Of a DNA stretch of 64,000 bases, positions 1 through 7,968 are shown one piece after another. The number at the start of each line of letters is the position of its first letter. The first letter of the stretch is position 1. Origin of the DNA: Brachybacterium sp042666875 (GTDB lineage Bacteria; Actinomycetota; Actinomycetes; Actinomycetales; Dermabacteraceae); contig NZ_JBHTCX010000005.1 in assembly GCF_042666875.1 (NCBI RefSeq), forward strand, positions 94,082-158,081, in the 5' to 3' direction. Below the pieces are notes generated by a model, which was not told the origin of the DNA, did no database searches, and was given only the letters and a program-made list of their open reading frames with translations. The translations under genes were made by a program, and so were the position numbers.

Positions 1-1049
1 CCGACATCGAGGACGGCAACCGGCCCGGCAAGACCCGCGAGGAGTCGGCCGAGCTGCGTGATGCCCGTAAGCGGATCCGGCTGCTGGAGCAGGAGAACGA
101 GGTCCTCCGCCACGCAGCGGCCTAGCTGTCCCAGGCGAACCTGCCGTCAAAGGCTCTACCCGCTCGTGAGCGAGCTCGCCGCCGACAAGATCCGTGTCGC
201 GGTGTCCCTGCGGGTGCTGAAGCTCTCCCGCCAGCCCTACTACCGCTGGCGGAAACAACAGGTCACCGAGACCGAGCTGATCGAGGCCTACCGTGCGAAC
301 GCGCTGTTCGACGCGCACCGCGACGACCCCGAGTTCGGGCACAGATTCCTCGCCGGTGAAGCGGCCGAGCGTGGCGAGGTCGTCTGTGAGCGGACCGCGT
401 GGAGGACCTGCCGGGACAATCAGTGGTACTCCGCCTTCGGGAAAAGCGGGGGAAGAATGGCAAGAGGCCGGGCCCGCCCGTGCACGATGACCTCGTCAAG
501 CGGGACTTCACCGCCGATGACGTCAACGAGCTGTGGCTGACCGACATTCTCCCGCAAGCGGGAGGTGCCCCCTCCGAGCACCCCACCGATGAGGGCAAGC
601 TCTACCTCTGCGCGATCAAAGACGCGTTCTCCGGGCGGATCGTCGGCTACTCGATGGACTCGCGGATGAAAGCCCGCCTCGCAGTGAACGCCCTGGACAG
701 CGCCGCATCGCGACGCGGTGACACAGTGGAATGCATCGTGCATTCCGACCGCGGGTCGCAGTTTCGGGCGCGGAAGTTCGTGCGCGCTCTCAACTGTCAT
801 CACCTCATCGGATCGATGGGCCAAGTCGGTGCCGCCGGGGACAACGCGGCCATGGAATCGTTCTTTGCTCTACTGCAGAAGAACGTGCTGAACCGGCGTC
901 GCTGGCGGACCCGCGAGGAGCTCCGGATCGCGATCATCAGCTGGATCGAACGCACCTATCACCGACGCCGCCGGCAGGCCCGCCTGGGCCGATTGACCCC
1001 CATCGAATACGAGACCATCATGAACCCGACCGTCACCCTGGCGGCATAA
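1..1049 (+). pseudogene. IS3-family transposase orfA/orfB, inactivated
   Basis: Frame 3 from base 3 reads the C-terminus of OrfA, a leucine-zipper-like segment (RIRLLEQENEVLRHAAA), and stops at TAG 123-125, where related elements usually continue with Tyr-Leu-Ser-Gln-Ala-Asn. OrfB follows in frame 1 (YPLVSELAADKI, then LKLSRQPYYRW and FDAHRDDPEFGHRF). It switches frame after the A-run at 442-445, where one A appears to be missing. Frame 3 then carries the DDE domain to 1049: WLTDI, HSDRGSQF and GDNAAMESFFALLQKN, ending with the HRRRRQARLGRLTPIEYE tail. The stretch PQAGGAPSEHP after WLTDIL looks like a small insertion. The nonsense codon and the frameshift together make an active transposase unlikely. 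Confidence 0.85.
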
Positions 1050-1081
1050 CACCGCAACTGTCACCTATCCGTGCAGCAGTC
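1..1081 (+). mobile_element. IS3-family insertion sequence, left end outside window
   Basis: The region holds the tail of orfA, a broken orfB and a right terminal sequence. After the orfB stop, TGTCACCTATCCGTGCAGCA begins at 1059 and resembles the terminal inverted repeat usual for IS3 elements of actinobacteria with this transposase. The partner repeat lies to the left of the window, so the matching arms and any target duplication cannot be checked here. The exact right boundary near 1081 is inferred. Confidence 0.6.
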
Positions 1082-1183
1082 CCTTCCAGCGATGATCAAG
1101 CACCAGCAGAGCGGTGAGGACGGAGCCGTTCTTGCGGGTGCGACTCGTCTCCCCCCTCGACGACCGAGTCGTTCTCCGGGAAG

Positions 1184-1219
1184 CCCCCGCTCTCCGAACC
1201 CCCGCCGGGAGAGCGGGGG
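1184..1219. terminator. GC-rich hairpin, possible terminator
   Basis: CCCCCGCTCTCC (1184-1195) pairs perfectly with GGAGAGCGGGGG (1208-1219) around a 12-base loop. No T tract follows. It lies between the IS3 remnant and a small membrane ORF. Confidence 0.5.
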
Positions 1220-1249
1220 TGTCCTGCGTGGTGGAGCTATGATCGCGTC

Positions 1250-1435
1250 ATGGATCCCGCACTCGTAGGGGCACTGACGATGTTGCTTGTCTGGGCGATC
1301 GTAGTGCTCGGTGCTGTGCTGCTACTGATCGAGGCGTACTGGCTCGCCCGAGGGGCCGCCGCTGGACGATTCCAGCACGTGATCTCGTGCGTCCACCCGA
1401 AGGGCAACGACCTGGACCCTGTCGGCTTGCAGTGA
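1250..1435 (+). CDS. possible small single-pass membrane protein
   Basis: This 61-residue ORF has one hydrophobic segment at about residues 6-28 (ALVGALTMLLVWAIVVLGAV) followed by a short polar tail. GGTGGAG lies about 13 bases upstream of the ATG, so the ribosome site is loosely spaced. I recognise no family. The hydrophobic helix favours a real gene, but the short length and position next to IS debris leave doubt. Confidence 0.35.
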   Translation: MDPALVGALTMLLVWAIVVLGAVLLLIEAYWLARGAAAGRFQHVISCVHPKGNDLDPVGLQ

Positions 1436-1656
1436 GGTCTCCCGGCCGCCCCAGATCTCCAGTCTTCCGGCTCGTTTTCATTCCGATCGGTCGGCTCCTT
1501 TGAGCCCACCGCCCACCTGGGGCTAGGTTGTGACTCAGTACACGCAGTCGACAGGATGATCAGTGTGCACTCGCTGTCATCGAAGCTCCCGTAGACGTCA
1601 CGCTTCTCGTGCCCTCGCGGCACCTGAGCGAGGCTCACGCGATCGGAGGATTGTTG

Positions 1657-2136
1657 ATGAATACCCCTGACCGCTCTCCCACTGTGAATGATCTCGGCCG
1701 TACTCCAGTACAGATCGCGGCTCTGGTGTACGGTGCCGTGTTTTTCCTCGTCGGGATAGCCGGGTTTATTCCCGGCCTGACCACCGACGTCGGCTCGATG
1801 CAGTTTGCGGGGCATCATTCTGAAGCGATGCTACTGGGCATTTTCCAGGTATCGATCCTGCACAACGTCGTGCACCTGCTGTACGGTGTCGCAGGGGTCG
1901 CCCTAGCCAGCCGCGCATCCCTCGCCCGCCTCTATTTGCTGATCGGCGGCATCGTCTACCTGGTGCTGTGGATCTACGGCCTCGTCATCGGCGAGGAGTC
2001 GATGGCCAACTTCGTGCCGCTGAACACCGCCGATAACTGGCTCCATTTCGTCCTCGGCGTCACCATGATCGCGCTGTCGTTCCTCCCTCGCCGTCGACCA
2101 GGCCGCGCCGTCACCGCGACCCAGCACGACGGGTAA
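1657..2136 (+). CDS. DUF4383 family membrane protein
   Basis: The 159-residue protein is a small polytopic membrane protein of the DUF4383 type, common in actinobacteria and of unknown function. Four hydrophobic segments can be seen: AALVYGAVFFLVGIAGFIPG, the ILHNVVHLLYGVAGVAL region, LYLLIGGIVYLVLWIYGLVI and LHFVLGVTMIALSFL. The paired VVHLLYGV and NWLHFVLGV motifs are typical of the family. I chose the ATG at 1657 because CGGAGGA lies 6 bases upstream; an earlier in-frame ATG at 1609 has no such site. It stands alone, transcribed towards another small membrane-associated gene. Confidence 0.8.
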   Translation: MNTPDRSPTVNDLGRTPVQIAALVYGAVFFLVGIAGFIPGLTTDVGSMQFAGHHSEAMLLGIFQVSILHNVVHLLYGVAGVALASRASLARLYLLIGGIVYLVLWIYGLVIGEESMANFVPLNTADNWLHFVLGVTMIALSFLPRRRPGRAVTATQHDG

Positions 2137-2303
2137 TCGAGAGGGTTTCGACGCCTGAGCCCACCGACCCGCTCTGCGTCTCTCTGGCACCGCGGAACGG
2201 CTCAACCGGGTCGAGTAGGCCGCCGAGCCGCGACAGGCGCGTTGAACAAGCAATATGGCCCGCCCGTTTGACAACCGCACCACCACACTGAATGGAGAAC
2301 ATC

Positions 2304-2546
2304 ATGCTGAAGATGCTGAGTGACCTCGGGTTGAGGTCGGATCATATGTACACCGCTGGTTTTGCGTCGATCGGCCTGACGGTCGCCCAGTGGACAATGT
2401 CCGCCATGAAGTCCAGTGACTCGCGCGCTCAGGCCGACCGCTGGGGGCTATTCGTCGGTCAATGGGCGCCAACATTTTTCGTGCTGGGCGTCGCTATGAA
2501 GCTCGAGGAGCAGCGCTCACTGCCCGCCCTCGGCAAGAAGGGCTAG
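2304..2546 (+). CDS. small hypothetical protein, likely membrane-associated
   Basis: This 80-residue protein begins MLKMLSDLGLRSDHMYTAGF. It has a moderately hydrophobic stretch (FASIGLTVAQWTM) and a second one near the C-terminus (LFVGQWAPTFFVLGVAMKL). The start at 2304 is preferred over the in-frame ATG at 2292 because GGAGA at 2294-2298 is correctly spaced for it. A strong hairpin terminator follows directly. No function can be assigned; similar short proteins often sit beside DUF4383 genes. Confidence 0.65.
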   Translation: MLKMLSDLGLRSDHMYTAGFASIGLTVAQWTMSAMKSSDSRAQADRWGLFVGQWAPTFFVLGVAMKLEEQRSLPALGKKG

Positions 2547-2569
2547 CAGCTACCGCGCGTCGTAGCAGT

Positions 2570-2605
2570 GGAAGGTGGGGGCGAAACGAATTGCCCCCAC
2601 CTTCC
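2570..2605. terminator. strong hairpin terminator
   Basis: GGAAGGTGGGGGC (2570-2582) pairs perfectly with GCCCCCACCTTCC (2593-2605) across a 10-base AT-rich loop, 24 bases after the stop codon of the preceding small gene. Confidence 0.8.
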
Positions 2606-3122
2606 GCTCGTCCGCAGCAGTCCAAGACTTCGCCGCAAGGCAGTCCGATGTGGCAGTCCGCGGCACCCCTTTGGTCCGCGGCACCCCTTTGGTGCCCGGG
2701 AGTCGCTATGTCTCGATAACAACGGATTTATCCTCTGATCCCAACCCGTTCAGGCACCGGCGCAGAGCCCAGCGCGTCGGCATTCAAACCCGTTCACCAG
2801 CGAGTAATTTGCAATCGGCCCCGGCTCGCTGAGGCAACGTCGTGTCGAGCTTGAAGTGCACCGAACGGGCATCGGGCCCTCGACCGTGAGCTGATACTGG
2901 ATCACCAGCCCGTGCACGATCCGCACGGCGGCCTGATGCGCGGAGAAGACAGCGAGGTCGCTCATGGGGGCCAGCATGCAGCGAGTGTCAGACGACCATG
3001 AGTGCCCATCGCGGTCGTACCCCAGGGGGCGCAGTGCCCATTCCGTGCCCACCACACCTGTACAGGCCCGACTGAAGTCCGAACGTGGGAGGTCAGGGCT
3101 GAGTCAGGGCTGAAAGGATGCG
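2606..3122. other. about 500 bp without a convincing gene, between terminator and tRNA-Leu
   Basis: The stretch contains an 18-bp tandem repeat (2657-2692) and an 11-bp tandem GTCAGGGCTGA pair near 3092-3113. It also has a comparatively AT-rich patch near 2705-2830. The only sizeable ORF, on the minus strand at 2750-3055, has no ribosome site and no recognisable family. It looks like decayed accessory DNA beside the 3-prime end of a tRNA gene. Confidence 0.5.
2657..2692. repeat. two exact tandem copies of an 18-bp unit
   Basis: TCCGCGGCACCCCTTTGG occurs at 2657-2674 and again immediately at 2675-2692. No gene covers it. Confidence 0.9.
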
Positions 3123-3204
3123 TGCGCGAGAAGGGACTCGAACCCTCACGCCCTCAGGCACTGGAACCTAAATCCAGCGCGTCTACCAGTTCCGCCACTC
3201 GCGC
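3123..3204 (-). tRNA. tRNA-Leu (anticodon UAG)
   Basis: Read on the minus strand, the acceptor arms GCGCGAG and CTCGCGC pair fully. The anticodon loop is TTTAGGT within CTGGA/TCCAG, a long variable arm is present as expected for class II leucine tRNA, and the T-arm reads GGTTCGAGTCC. CCA is not encoded. The 3-prime end points left, towards the accessory-looking first 3 kb. Confidence 0.95.
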
Positions 3205-3350
3205 GCCCGCCCAGCTTATCGGCCACCGGGGGATGCTCCGGTAGGCTCGGGGAGCTGGTGGCGCGATGCACTCGGCCCGTCCCCGGAGGGTGCGGCCGCT
3301 CGCCCCTCGTCATCTCGAATCCTCACCACGAATCATCACAGGAGTTGCTC

Positions 3351-4106
3351 ATGAGCGCCCTCGCAGGCAAGACCGCCGTCGTCACCGGATCCTCCCGCGG
3401 AGTCGGCGCCGCCACCGCGAAGCTGCTCGCCGAGCAGGGCGCCAACGTGGTCATCAACTACCGCCAGAAGGCACCCCGCGCCAACAAGGTCGTCGGCGAG
3501 ATCGAGCAGGCCGGCGGCTCGGCAATCGCCGTCGGCGCCGACCTCACCGAGACCGAGGGCGTGCGCGCCCTCATGCAGGCCGCGGTCGACACCTACGGCA
3601 GCCTGGACCTGCTGGTCCTGAACGCCTCCGGCGGCATGGAGGCCGACCTCGGCGAGGATTACGCGATGCGCCTGAACCGCGACGCCCAGAACGACGCACT
3701 CAGCGCCGGCCTCGAGCACCTCTCGACCGGCGGCCGGGTGGTCTTCGTGACCAGCCACCAGGCGCACTTCATCGACGACGTCGAGACCATGCCGGAGTAC
3801 GAGCAGGTCGCGCGTTCCAAGCGCGCCGGCGAGACCGCGCTGACCGCACGGATCGACGAGATGTCCGCCCGGGGCGTCTCCTTCGTCGTCGTCTCCGGCG
3901 ACATGATCGAGGGCACCGTCACCGCGACCCTGCTGAACCGTGCCCGCCCGGGCGCCCTGGAGCAGCGCCGCGAGGCCGCCGGCAAGCTGTACTCGGTCGA
4001 GGAGTTCGCCGCCGAGGTCGCGCGCATGGCCACGGCGGACGTTCCGACGGGGCACATCGAGCTCGTCGGTGGGGCAGAGGACTTCCTCGCCCGCACCCGC
4101 GGCTGA
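3351..4106 (+). CDS. SDR family oxidoreductase with shifted active-site tyrosine
   Basis: This 251-residue short-chain dehydrogenase/reductase starts at ATG 3351, with AGGAG 6 bases upstream. The Rossmann motif TGSSRGVGAA is at about residues 12-21, followed by the NAG-like LNASGG. The usual catalytic YxxxK is not present: the region reads PEYEQVARSKRAGE, placing Tyr seven residues before Lys with Val at the normal Tyr position. It also lacks the usual PGxxxT after the active site (VVVSGDMIEGT instead). It is probably an NAD(P)-binding protein with an unusual or lost reductase activity; the substrate is unknown. Confidence 0.85.
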   Translation: MSALAGKTAVVTGSSRGVGAATAKLLAEQGANVVINYRQKAPRANKVVGEIEQAGGSAIAVGADLTETEGVRALMQAAVDTYGSLDLLVLNASGGMEADLGEDYAMRLNRDAQNDALSAGLEHLSTGGRVVFVTSHQAHFIDDVETMPEYEQVARSKRAGETALTARIDEMSARGVSFVVVSGDMIEGTVTATLLNRARPGALEQRREAAGKLYSVEEFAAEVARMATADVPTGHIELVGGAEDFLARTRG

Positions 4107-4210
4107 CCCGCGCCCTCGGCTGACCAGTCACGCGGCGGAGGATTCCGAGCGGCACGCCTGCTCGCGATACGATCGGCGCAATCAAGCCCTGACGACCCCC
4201 GGAGGCAGTG

Positions 4211-4735
4211 GTGGCCAAGAAGAAGAGCCTGGACGACATGCGCGACGAGGCCTATCGCCGGCAGGACAACCTCGCGTCGGACATCGATGAGCTGGTCGAC
4301 CGTGTGAACCCCAAGAACGCGGTCACCCGCTGGAAGAACGAACTCGTCGGTTCGATGAAGGGTTTTTCCGCCGCCGGTGACGAGAAGACCCCCGTGACGC
4401 TCCCGGTAGCGATCGCGGGCGGCGTCATCGGCGTGGTCCTCATCGGTGCAGGCGTCACGGCGGCGATCGTCCTGTCCGGCGGCGACGGGAAGGCGCCCGA
4501 GGCGGCGCAGAAGAAGGCCGGCACAGCGGCCACGAAGAAGACAGCGGCGGCCAGGCGTGACGTCGCCGGTGCCAAGAAGGCCGTGACGAAGAAGGCTGCT
4601 CGCACCACGGGGAAGGCCAAGGCGACGACGGCCGCCACGGTCGCACCCGTCAGGACGAAGGCAGACCGCGCTGCGCGGAAGACGCGTGCCGCCGCGAAGC
4701 ACGGCGCGAAGCAGGCCCGCAGAGCGCGTCGCTGA
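4211..4735 (+). CDS. DUF3618-like membrane protein with lysine/alanine-rich tail
   Basis: The 174-residue protein has three parts. The N-terminal 55 residues resemble DUF3618 (YRRQDNLASDIDELVDRVNP). One transmembrane helix lies at about residues 61-85 (VAIAGGVIGVVLIGAGVTAAIVL). The C-terminal 85 residues are almost all Lys, Ala, Arg and Thr, like the tail of histone H1 or bacterial Hc1 proteins. The GTG at 4211 is chosen over the GTG at 4208 because GGAGG at 4201 gives better spacing. A membrane anchor with a nucleic-acid- or polyanion-binding tail is an inference. A bidirectional terminator follows. Confidence 0.75.
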   Translation: MAKKKSLDDMRDEAYRRQDNLASDIDELVDRVNPKNAVTRWKNELVGSMKGFSAAGDEKTPVTLPVAIAGGVIGVVLIGAGVTAAIVLSGGDGKAPEAAQKKAGTAATKKTAAARRDVAGAKKAVTKKAARTTGKAKATTAATVAPVRTKADRAARKTRAAAKHGAKQARRARR

Positions 4736-4778
4736 ACCGGCCCGACCACCGGGCCCGACCCGCTGATATCCGGCACTC

Positions 4779-4807
4779 GGCGCCGGCCGCCCCGCGCGGC
4801 CGGCGCC
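4779..4807. terminator. bidirectional hairpin terminator
   Basis: GGCGCCGGCCGC (4779-4790) and GCGGCCGGCGCC (4796-4807) form a perfect 12-bp stem with a 5-base loop between two convergent genes. Confidence 0.75.
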
Positions 4808-4837
4808 GATGAGTCTCTGCAGCCTCGACGGCTGCCT

Positions 4838-5254
4838 CTACAGCGCACCGTCGACGTACAGCCAGCTGCCGTCCTCCCGGACGAAACGGGAGACCTCGTG
4901 CTGCTCCTGGCGGCCCTGTGGCGTGCGCGCGATGGCGGTGAACTCCACGGTCCCCTCGCGGTCGAACGGGCCGCCCCCGGTCGTCTCACCGAGCTCCAGC
5001 CGCAGCCATCGCACGTCGGCCGCGACGGACTCCGCGAGGTCGCCGCGGTCGGGGCGCCGGGTGGGATGCCAGGTACGCAGCAGATGGTCCACGTGCCGTA
5101 TCGCGAAGGCCGTGTACCGCGAGCGCATCAGCGCCACCGCCGTGGCTGCTCGCCGCCGCTCGCTTAGCACGGGCCCGCAGCACGCACCGAAGGTGTCACC
5201 GGTGCCGCACGGGCAGCGCGAATCGTCGGCCGGGGGAGTGGACGGAGCGCTCAT
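4838..5254 (-). CDS. YchJ/UPF0225-family SEC-C protein
   Basis: The 138-residue protein opens with a SEC-C-type zinc motif, RCPCGTGDTFGACCGP (about residues 13-28). It continues with the YchJ core, LMRSRYTAFAIRHVDHLLRTWHPTRRP, and a cystatin-like fold ending FVREDGSWLYVDG. The Cys pattern CxC...CC is intact. The family is widespread, binds zinc and has no well-defined role. The ATG at 5254 is chosen because it directly precedes the conserved motif; longer upstream extensions are low-complexity. Confidence 0.88.
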   Translation of the reverse strand: MSAPSTPPADDSRCPCGTGDTFGACCGPVLSERRRAATAVALMRSRYTAFAIRHVDHLLRTWHPTRRPDRGDLAESVAADVRWLRLELGETTGGGPFDREGTVEFTAIARTPQGRQEQHEVSRFVREDGSWLYVDGAL

Positions 5255-5390
5255 CCCACGAGTATCGCCGAGACCGCCATGCGCCGATCCCAGCGAGTGC
5301 CGGTGGCAGTGCGTGCCTGTGTCCGGTGTGACCCGGCCGAGCTGCACCGGTGCCCGCAGATCGCGGGATCGCGGATGGCAGGATCGGAGC

Positions 5391-5846
5391 ATGCCCGAAC
5401 GTCACTCCGCACCAGGCGAGCACCACCACGTCGACCTCCCCTCCGGGTACCGCCTCCTGAACGAGCCGCCCACGAGCGATGAGTACGTGCGCCTGCGGCA
5501 GATCGTCGGGCTGAGCCCACGCACCCATGCACAGGCCGCCGGTGCGCTGAGGGCCAGCTGGGCCTGGACCACCGTGCGCACCGACGACGACGCCCTCGCC
5601 GCGATGGGCAGGGTGCTGAGCGATGGCACCTGGTACTTCCACCTCGCCGACATCGCCACGGACCCCGACCATCAGCGTCAGGGCCTCGGCCGCGCCGTGA
5701 TGGAGGAGCTCATCGCCCGGATCGATGCCGCCGCGCCGCCGAATCCGTACATCACCCTGCTCGCCGATCCGCCCGGGCAGAAGCTCTACCGCTCCCTGGG
5801 CTTCGTGGACTCCGCGCCGAGCCTGGGGATGCGCCTGCCGCGCTGA
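5391..5846 (+). CDS. GNAT family N-acetyltransferase
   Basis: This 151-residue protein carries the GNAT acetyl-CoA site at DIATDPDHQRQGLGRAVMEE (about residues 82-101, QRQGLGR being the pyrophosphate loop) and the C-terminal LYRSLGFVD strand. The acceptor cannot be told from sequence. The start at 5391 is in a GGAGC context just before a typical N-terminus. It stands alone and diverges from the YchJ-like gene. Confidence 0.88.
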   Translation: MPERHSAPGEHHHVDLPSGYRLLNEPPTSDEYVRLRQIVGLSPRTHAQAAGALRASWAWTTVRTDDDALAAMGRVLSDGTWYFHLADIATDPDHQRQGLGRAVMEELIARIDAAAPPNPYITLLADPPGQKLYRSLGFVDSAPSLGMRLPR

Positions 5847-5920
5847 TCCCGGTGCCGTGCCGGCCGCGCGGAGCATCCCGACCGGTACGACCGCTCGCTG
5901 CTTCCGCCTAGGCTCGGATC

Positions 5921-6505
5921 ATGCAGAGCTTCCATGTCGACGAGGACGACCAGCGCTCGCCGCTGGAGAAAATGAGGGCCGGGGACTGGTACCTCGCCGA
6001 TGATCCTGCGATCCAGACGGCCTACCGCCGGGCACTGGCCCTCTCGGCGCGCTTCAACCGCGACTACGCCGAGGACCCCGACACAGCCCAGGAGATCCTC
6101 GGTGATCTACTCGGCACGTTCGGCAGGGGCGCGCATGTGCGAGCCCCGCTGTACCTCGACTACGGGAGCAACCTGCATATCGGTGCGGGCACCTTCGTCA
6201 ACTACCACCTGACGGCACTGGACGTGGTCGAGATACGCATCGGTGACAACTGTCAGCTCGGGCCCAACATCCAACTGCTCACTCCCGTCCACCCGCTCGA
6301 ACCCGAGCCGCGTCGCCAGGGATGGGAGGCGGCCGAGCCGATCACCGTCGGCGACAACGTCTGGATCGGCGGAGGCGCGACCATCCTGCCGGGAGTCAGC
6401 ATCGGCGCGGACTCCGTGATCGGGGCGGGAGCGGTCGTCACCAGGGACGTCCCTGCCCGCAGCGTCGCCGTCGGCAGCCCGGCGCGGGTCGTGCGGACGC
6501 TCTGA
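5921..6505 (+). CDS. sugar O-acetyltransferase, maltose/galactoside acetyltransferase type
   Basis: The 194-residue left-handed beta-helix acyltransferase begins with the Mac domain (LEKMRAGDWYLADDPAI). It then shows hexapeptide turns (YGSNLHIGAGTFVNYH, IGDNCQLGPNIQLLTPVHPL, VGDNVWIGGGATILPGVSIG). The catalytic His is in TPVHPLEPEPRR, and the end GSPARVVRTL is typical. It acetylates a sugar or glycoside from acetyl-CoA in the cytoplasm as a trimer. Length and motifs are standard for the Maa/LacA family. Confidence 0.92.
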   Translation: MQSFHVDEDDQRSPLEKMRAGDWYLADDPAIQTAYRRALALSARFNRDYAEDPDTAQEILGDLLGTFGRGAHVRAPLYLDYGSNLHIGAGTFVNYHLTALDVVEIRIGDNCQLGPNIQLLTPVHPLEPEPRRQGWEAAEPITVGDNVWIGGGATILPGVSIGADSVIGAGAVVTRDVPARSVAVGSPARVVRTL

Positions 6506-6562
6506 CCGGCTCCGGCGCACGACGGCGGAGGCGTTCGATACCGAGGCTCCGATCGGGCCGCG

Positions 6563-7459
6563 TCAGCGGCGGGACCAGCCCGGGGTCGAGGGGCCGATCG
6601 TCGGCCACCATCCGGTCTCCGACATGAAGCGCACCGAGGAGACGCGCAGCGAACGCCGCTGCGTGTCCAGCCGGGTGCCGACGATGGCCTGGGTGATCTC
6701 CGGGTAGAACTTCGCGGGCTGATCGACACCGGCCTCCATGGCCAGGTCCTTCGCCCAGCGCCGACGGGGGATCGGCTCCCCGCCGACGTTGTAGAAGCCG
6801 CTGTCCGCGCGCAGGGCCGCCACGAAGGCGCGGCCGGCGTCGGTGTGGTGCAGCAGCGTCACGTATCCATCGGGCCGGCCCAGCAGGATCGGGTCCCCCG
6901 AGCGGGTGGCCTTCAGCGCGTAGGTGGTGTGCGGGTCACGGCCGAACAGCTGGCCCAGGCGCAGCACCACGCTGCTGCGACCGGAGGTCGCGAAGTCCAC
7001 CGCGGCCCGCATCTCCTTCACCCGCGGGCGGAACGCCTGGTTGTGGACGCTGAGCGGCTGATCCTCGGTGATCCAGTCCGACCCGTTGTCCGGGTACAGG
7101 AAGATCGTGGACTCCTGGATCAGCTTGCGCACGCCGGCCTCGGCGGCCGCCTTGGCGATCGCGACGGACGCCTCGAGGTGGAGCTTGTCGTCTTCCCGCC
7201 AGGCCAGGGGGCGCAGCCCGGCCATGCCGACGGGCACGTGGGCGAGGGTGTTGATGACGACATCGTGACCGCGGAAGGCACGGGCGAGGTCGGAGGCGTC
7301 GAACACGTCGGCGACGACGGCCGCGCCGCCTCGTCCCTCGACGATCGGTACGCCGGAATCGCGGCGGGTGATCCCGGTGACCTCGTGTCCGGCGGCGACC
7401 AGAGCCTCCACCGCCTCCTGCCCGAGCACACCCGTGGCACCGGTGACCGCGATCCTCAC
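6563..7459 (-). CDS. NAD(P)-dependent oxidoreductase, extended SDR (epimerase-like)
   Basis: The 298-residue protein has the Rossmann motif VTGATGVLGQEAVEAL at the N-terminus and DVVINTLAHVP in the middle. The canonical YxxxK is not obvious: FLYPDNGSDW occupies the region after the ESTIF strand, so it belongs to the atypical SDR group. The substrate is not predictable. It is read towards the acetyltransferase gene and is probably monocistronic. Confidence 0.82.
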   Translation of the reverse strand: MRIAVTGATGVLGQEAVEALVAAGHEVTGITRRDSGVPIVEGRGGAAVVADVFDASDLARAFRGHDVVINTLAHVPVGMAGLRPLAWREDDKLHLEASVAIAKAAAEAGVRKLIQESTIFLYPDNGSDWITEDQPLSVHNQAFRPRVKEMRAAVDFATSGRSSVVLRLGQLFGRDPHTTYALKATRSGDPILLGRPDGYVTLLHHTDAGRAFVAALRADSGFYNVGGEPIPRRRWAKDLAMEAGVDQPAKFYPEITQAIVGTRLDTQRRSLRVSSVRFMSETGWWPTIGPSTPGWSRR

Positions 7460-7655
7460 TCCGACCTCCTCCGCCGAGCGTCCACCGGACCCTCGCGCGC
7501 CGACATTCCTGGGATGGTCGAGTCTAGGCGATTCCTGGATGCCCGGCCGCTCCGTCTGGCCGAGGCGGAACCAGCCGGTGACCTGTTCGCTCGCTCACAG
7601 AGCGCCCGCCCACCTTGGACGTGAGGGGATGAGCGGGTAAAGTCTCCATCTGTTC

Positions 7656-7729
7656 GCGCCATTAGCTCAGTTGGTTAGAGCAGCTGACTCTTAATCAGCG
7701 GGTCCGGGGTTCGAGTCCCTGATGGCGCA
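7656..7729 (+). tRNA. tRNA-Lys (anticodon CUU)
   Basis: The acceptor arms GCGCCAT and ATGGCGC pair fully, the D-arm reads AGCTCAGTTGGTTAGAGC, the anticodon loop CTCTTAA gives CUU, and the T-arm is GGTTCGAGTCC. CCA is not encoded. A hairpin terminator follows 8 bases later. Confidence 0.97.
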
Positions 7730-7737
7730 CCCGCGAG

Positions 7738-7766
7738 AGAGGCCCCACCGGATCGGTGGGGCCTCT
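7738..7766 (+). terminator. terminator after tRNA-Lys
   Basis: AGAGGCCCCACC (7738-7749) pairs with GGTGGGGCCTCT (7755-7766) with a 5-base loop, followed by TTCGCGTCTCT. Confidence 0.85.
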
Positions 7767-7968
7767 TCGCGTCTCTACCGGTCGACCTGGCCCGAGGGCG
7801 GCGCCGATCGATCCGCGCCCCGTGCGTCCGATGATGGGCCTGCGCCCGAACGACCGCCGGGTCGGGAAGGTGTTCTTCACGCCACACGGGCGTTAACGTC
7901 GGCCACGAGAGTCCGGCCCCGTCAGCGGGGCCCGGTCGTGCCCGCACACCACCCGACGGAGGGACACC

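Noticed and set aside
1237..1818. 193-residue minus-strand ORF
   Set aside because: Overlaps the start of the DUF4383 gene and shows no family features.
2750..3055. 101-residue minus-strand ORF (region of LAVFSAHQAAVRIVHG)
   Set aside because: No ribosome site, no recognisable family, in decayed DNA; not strong enough to list as a gene.
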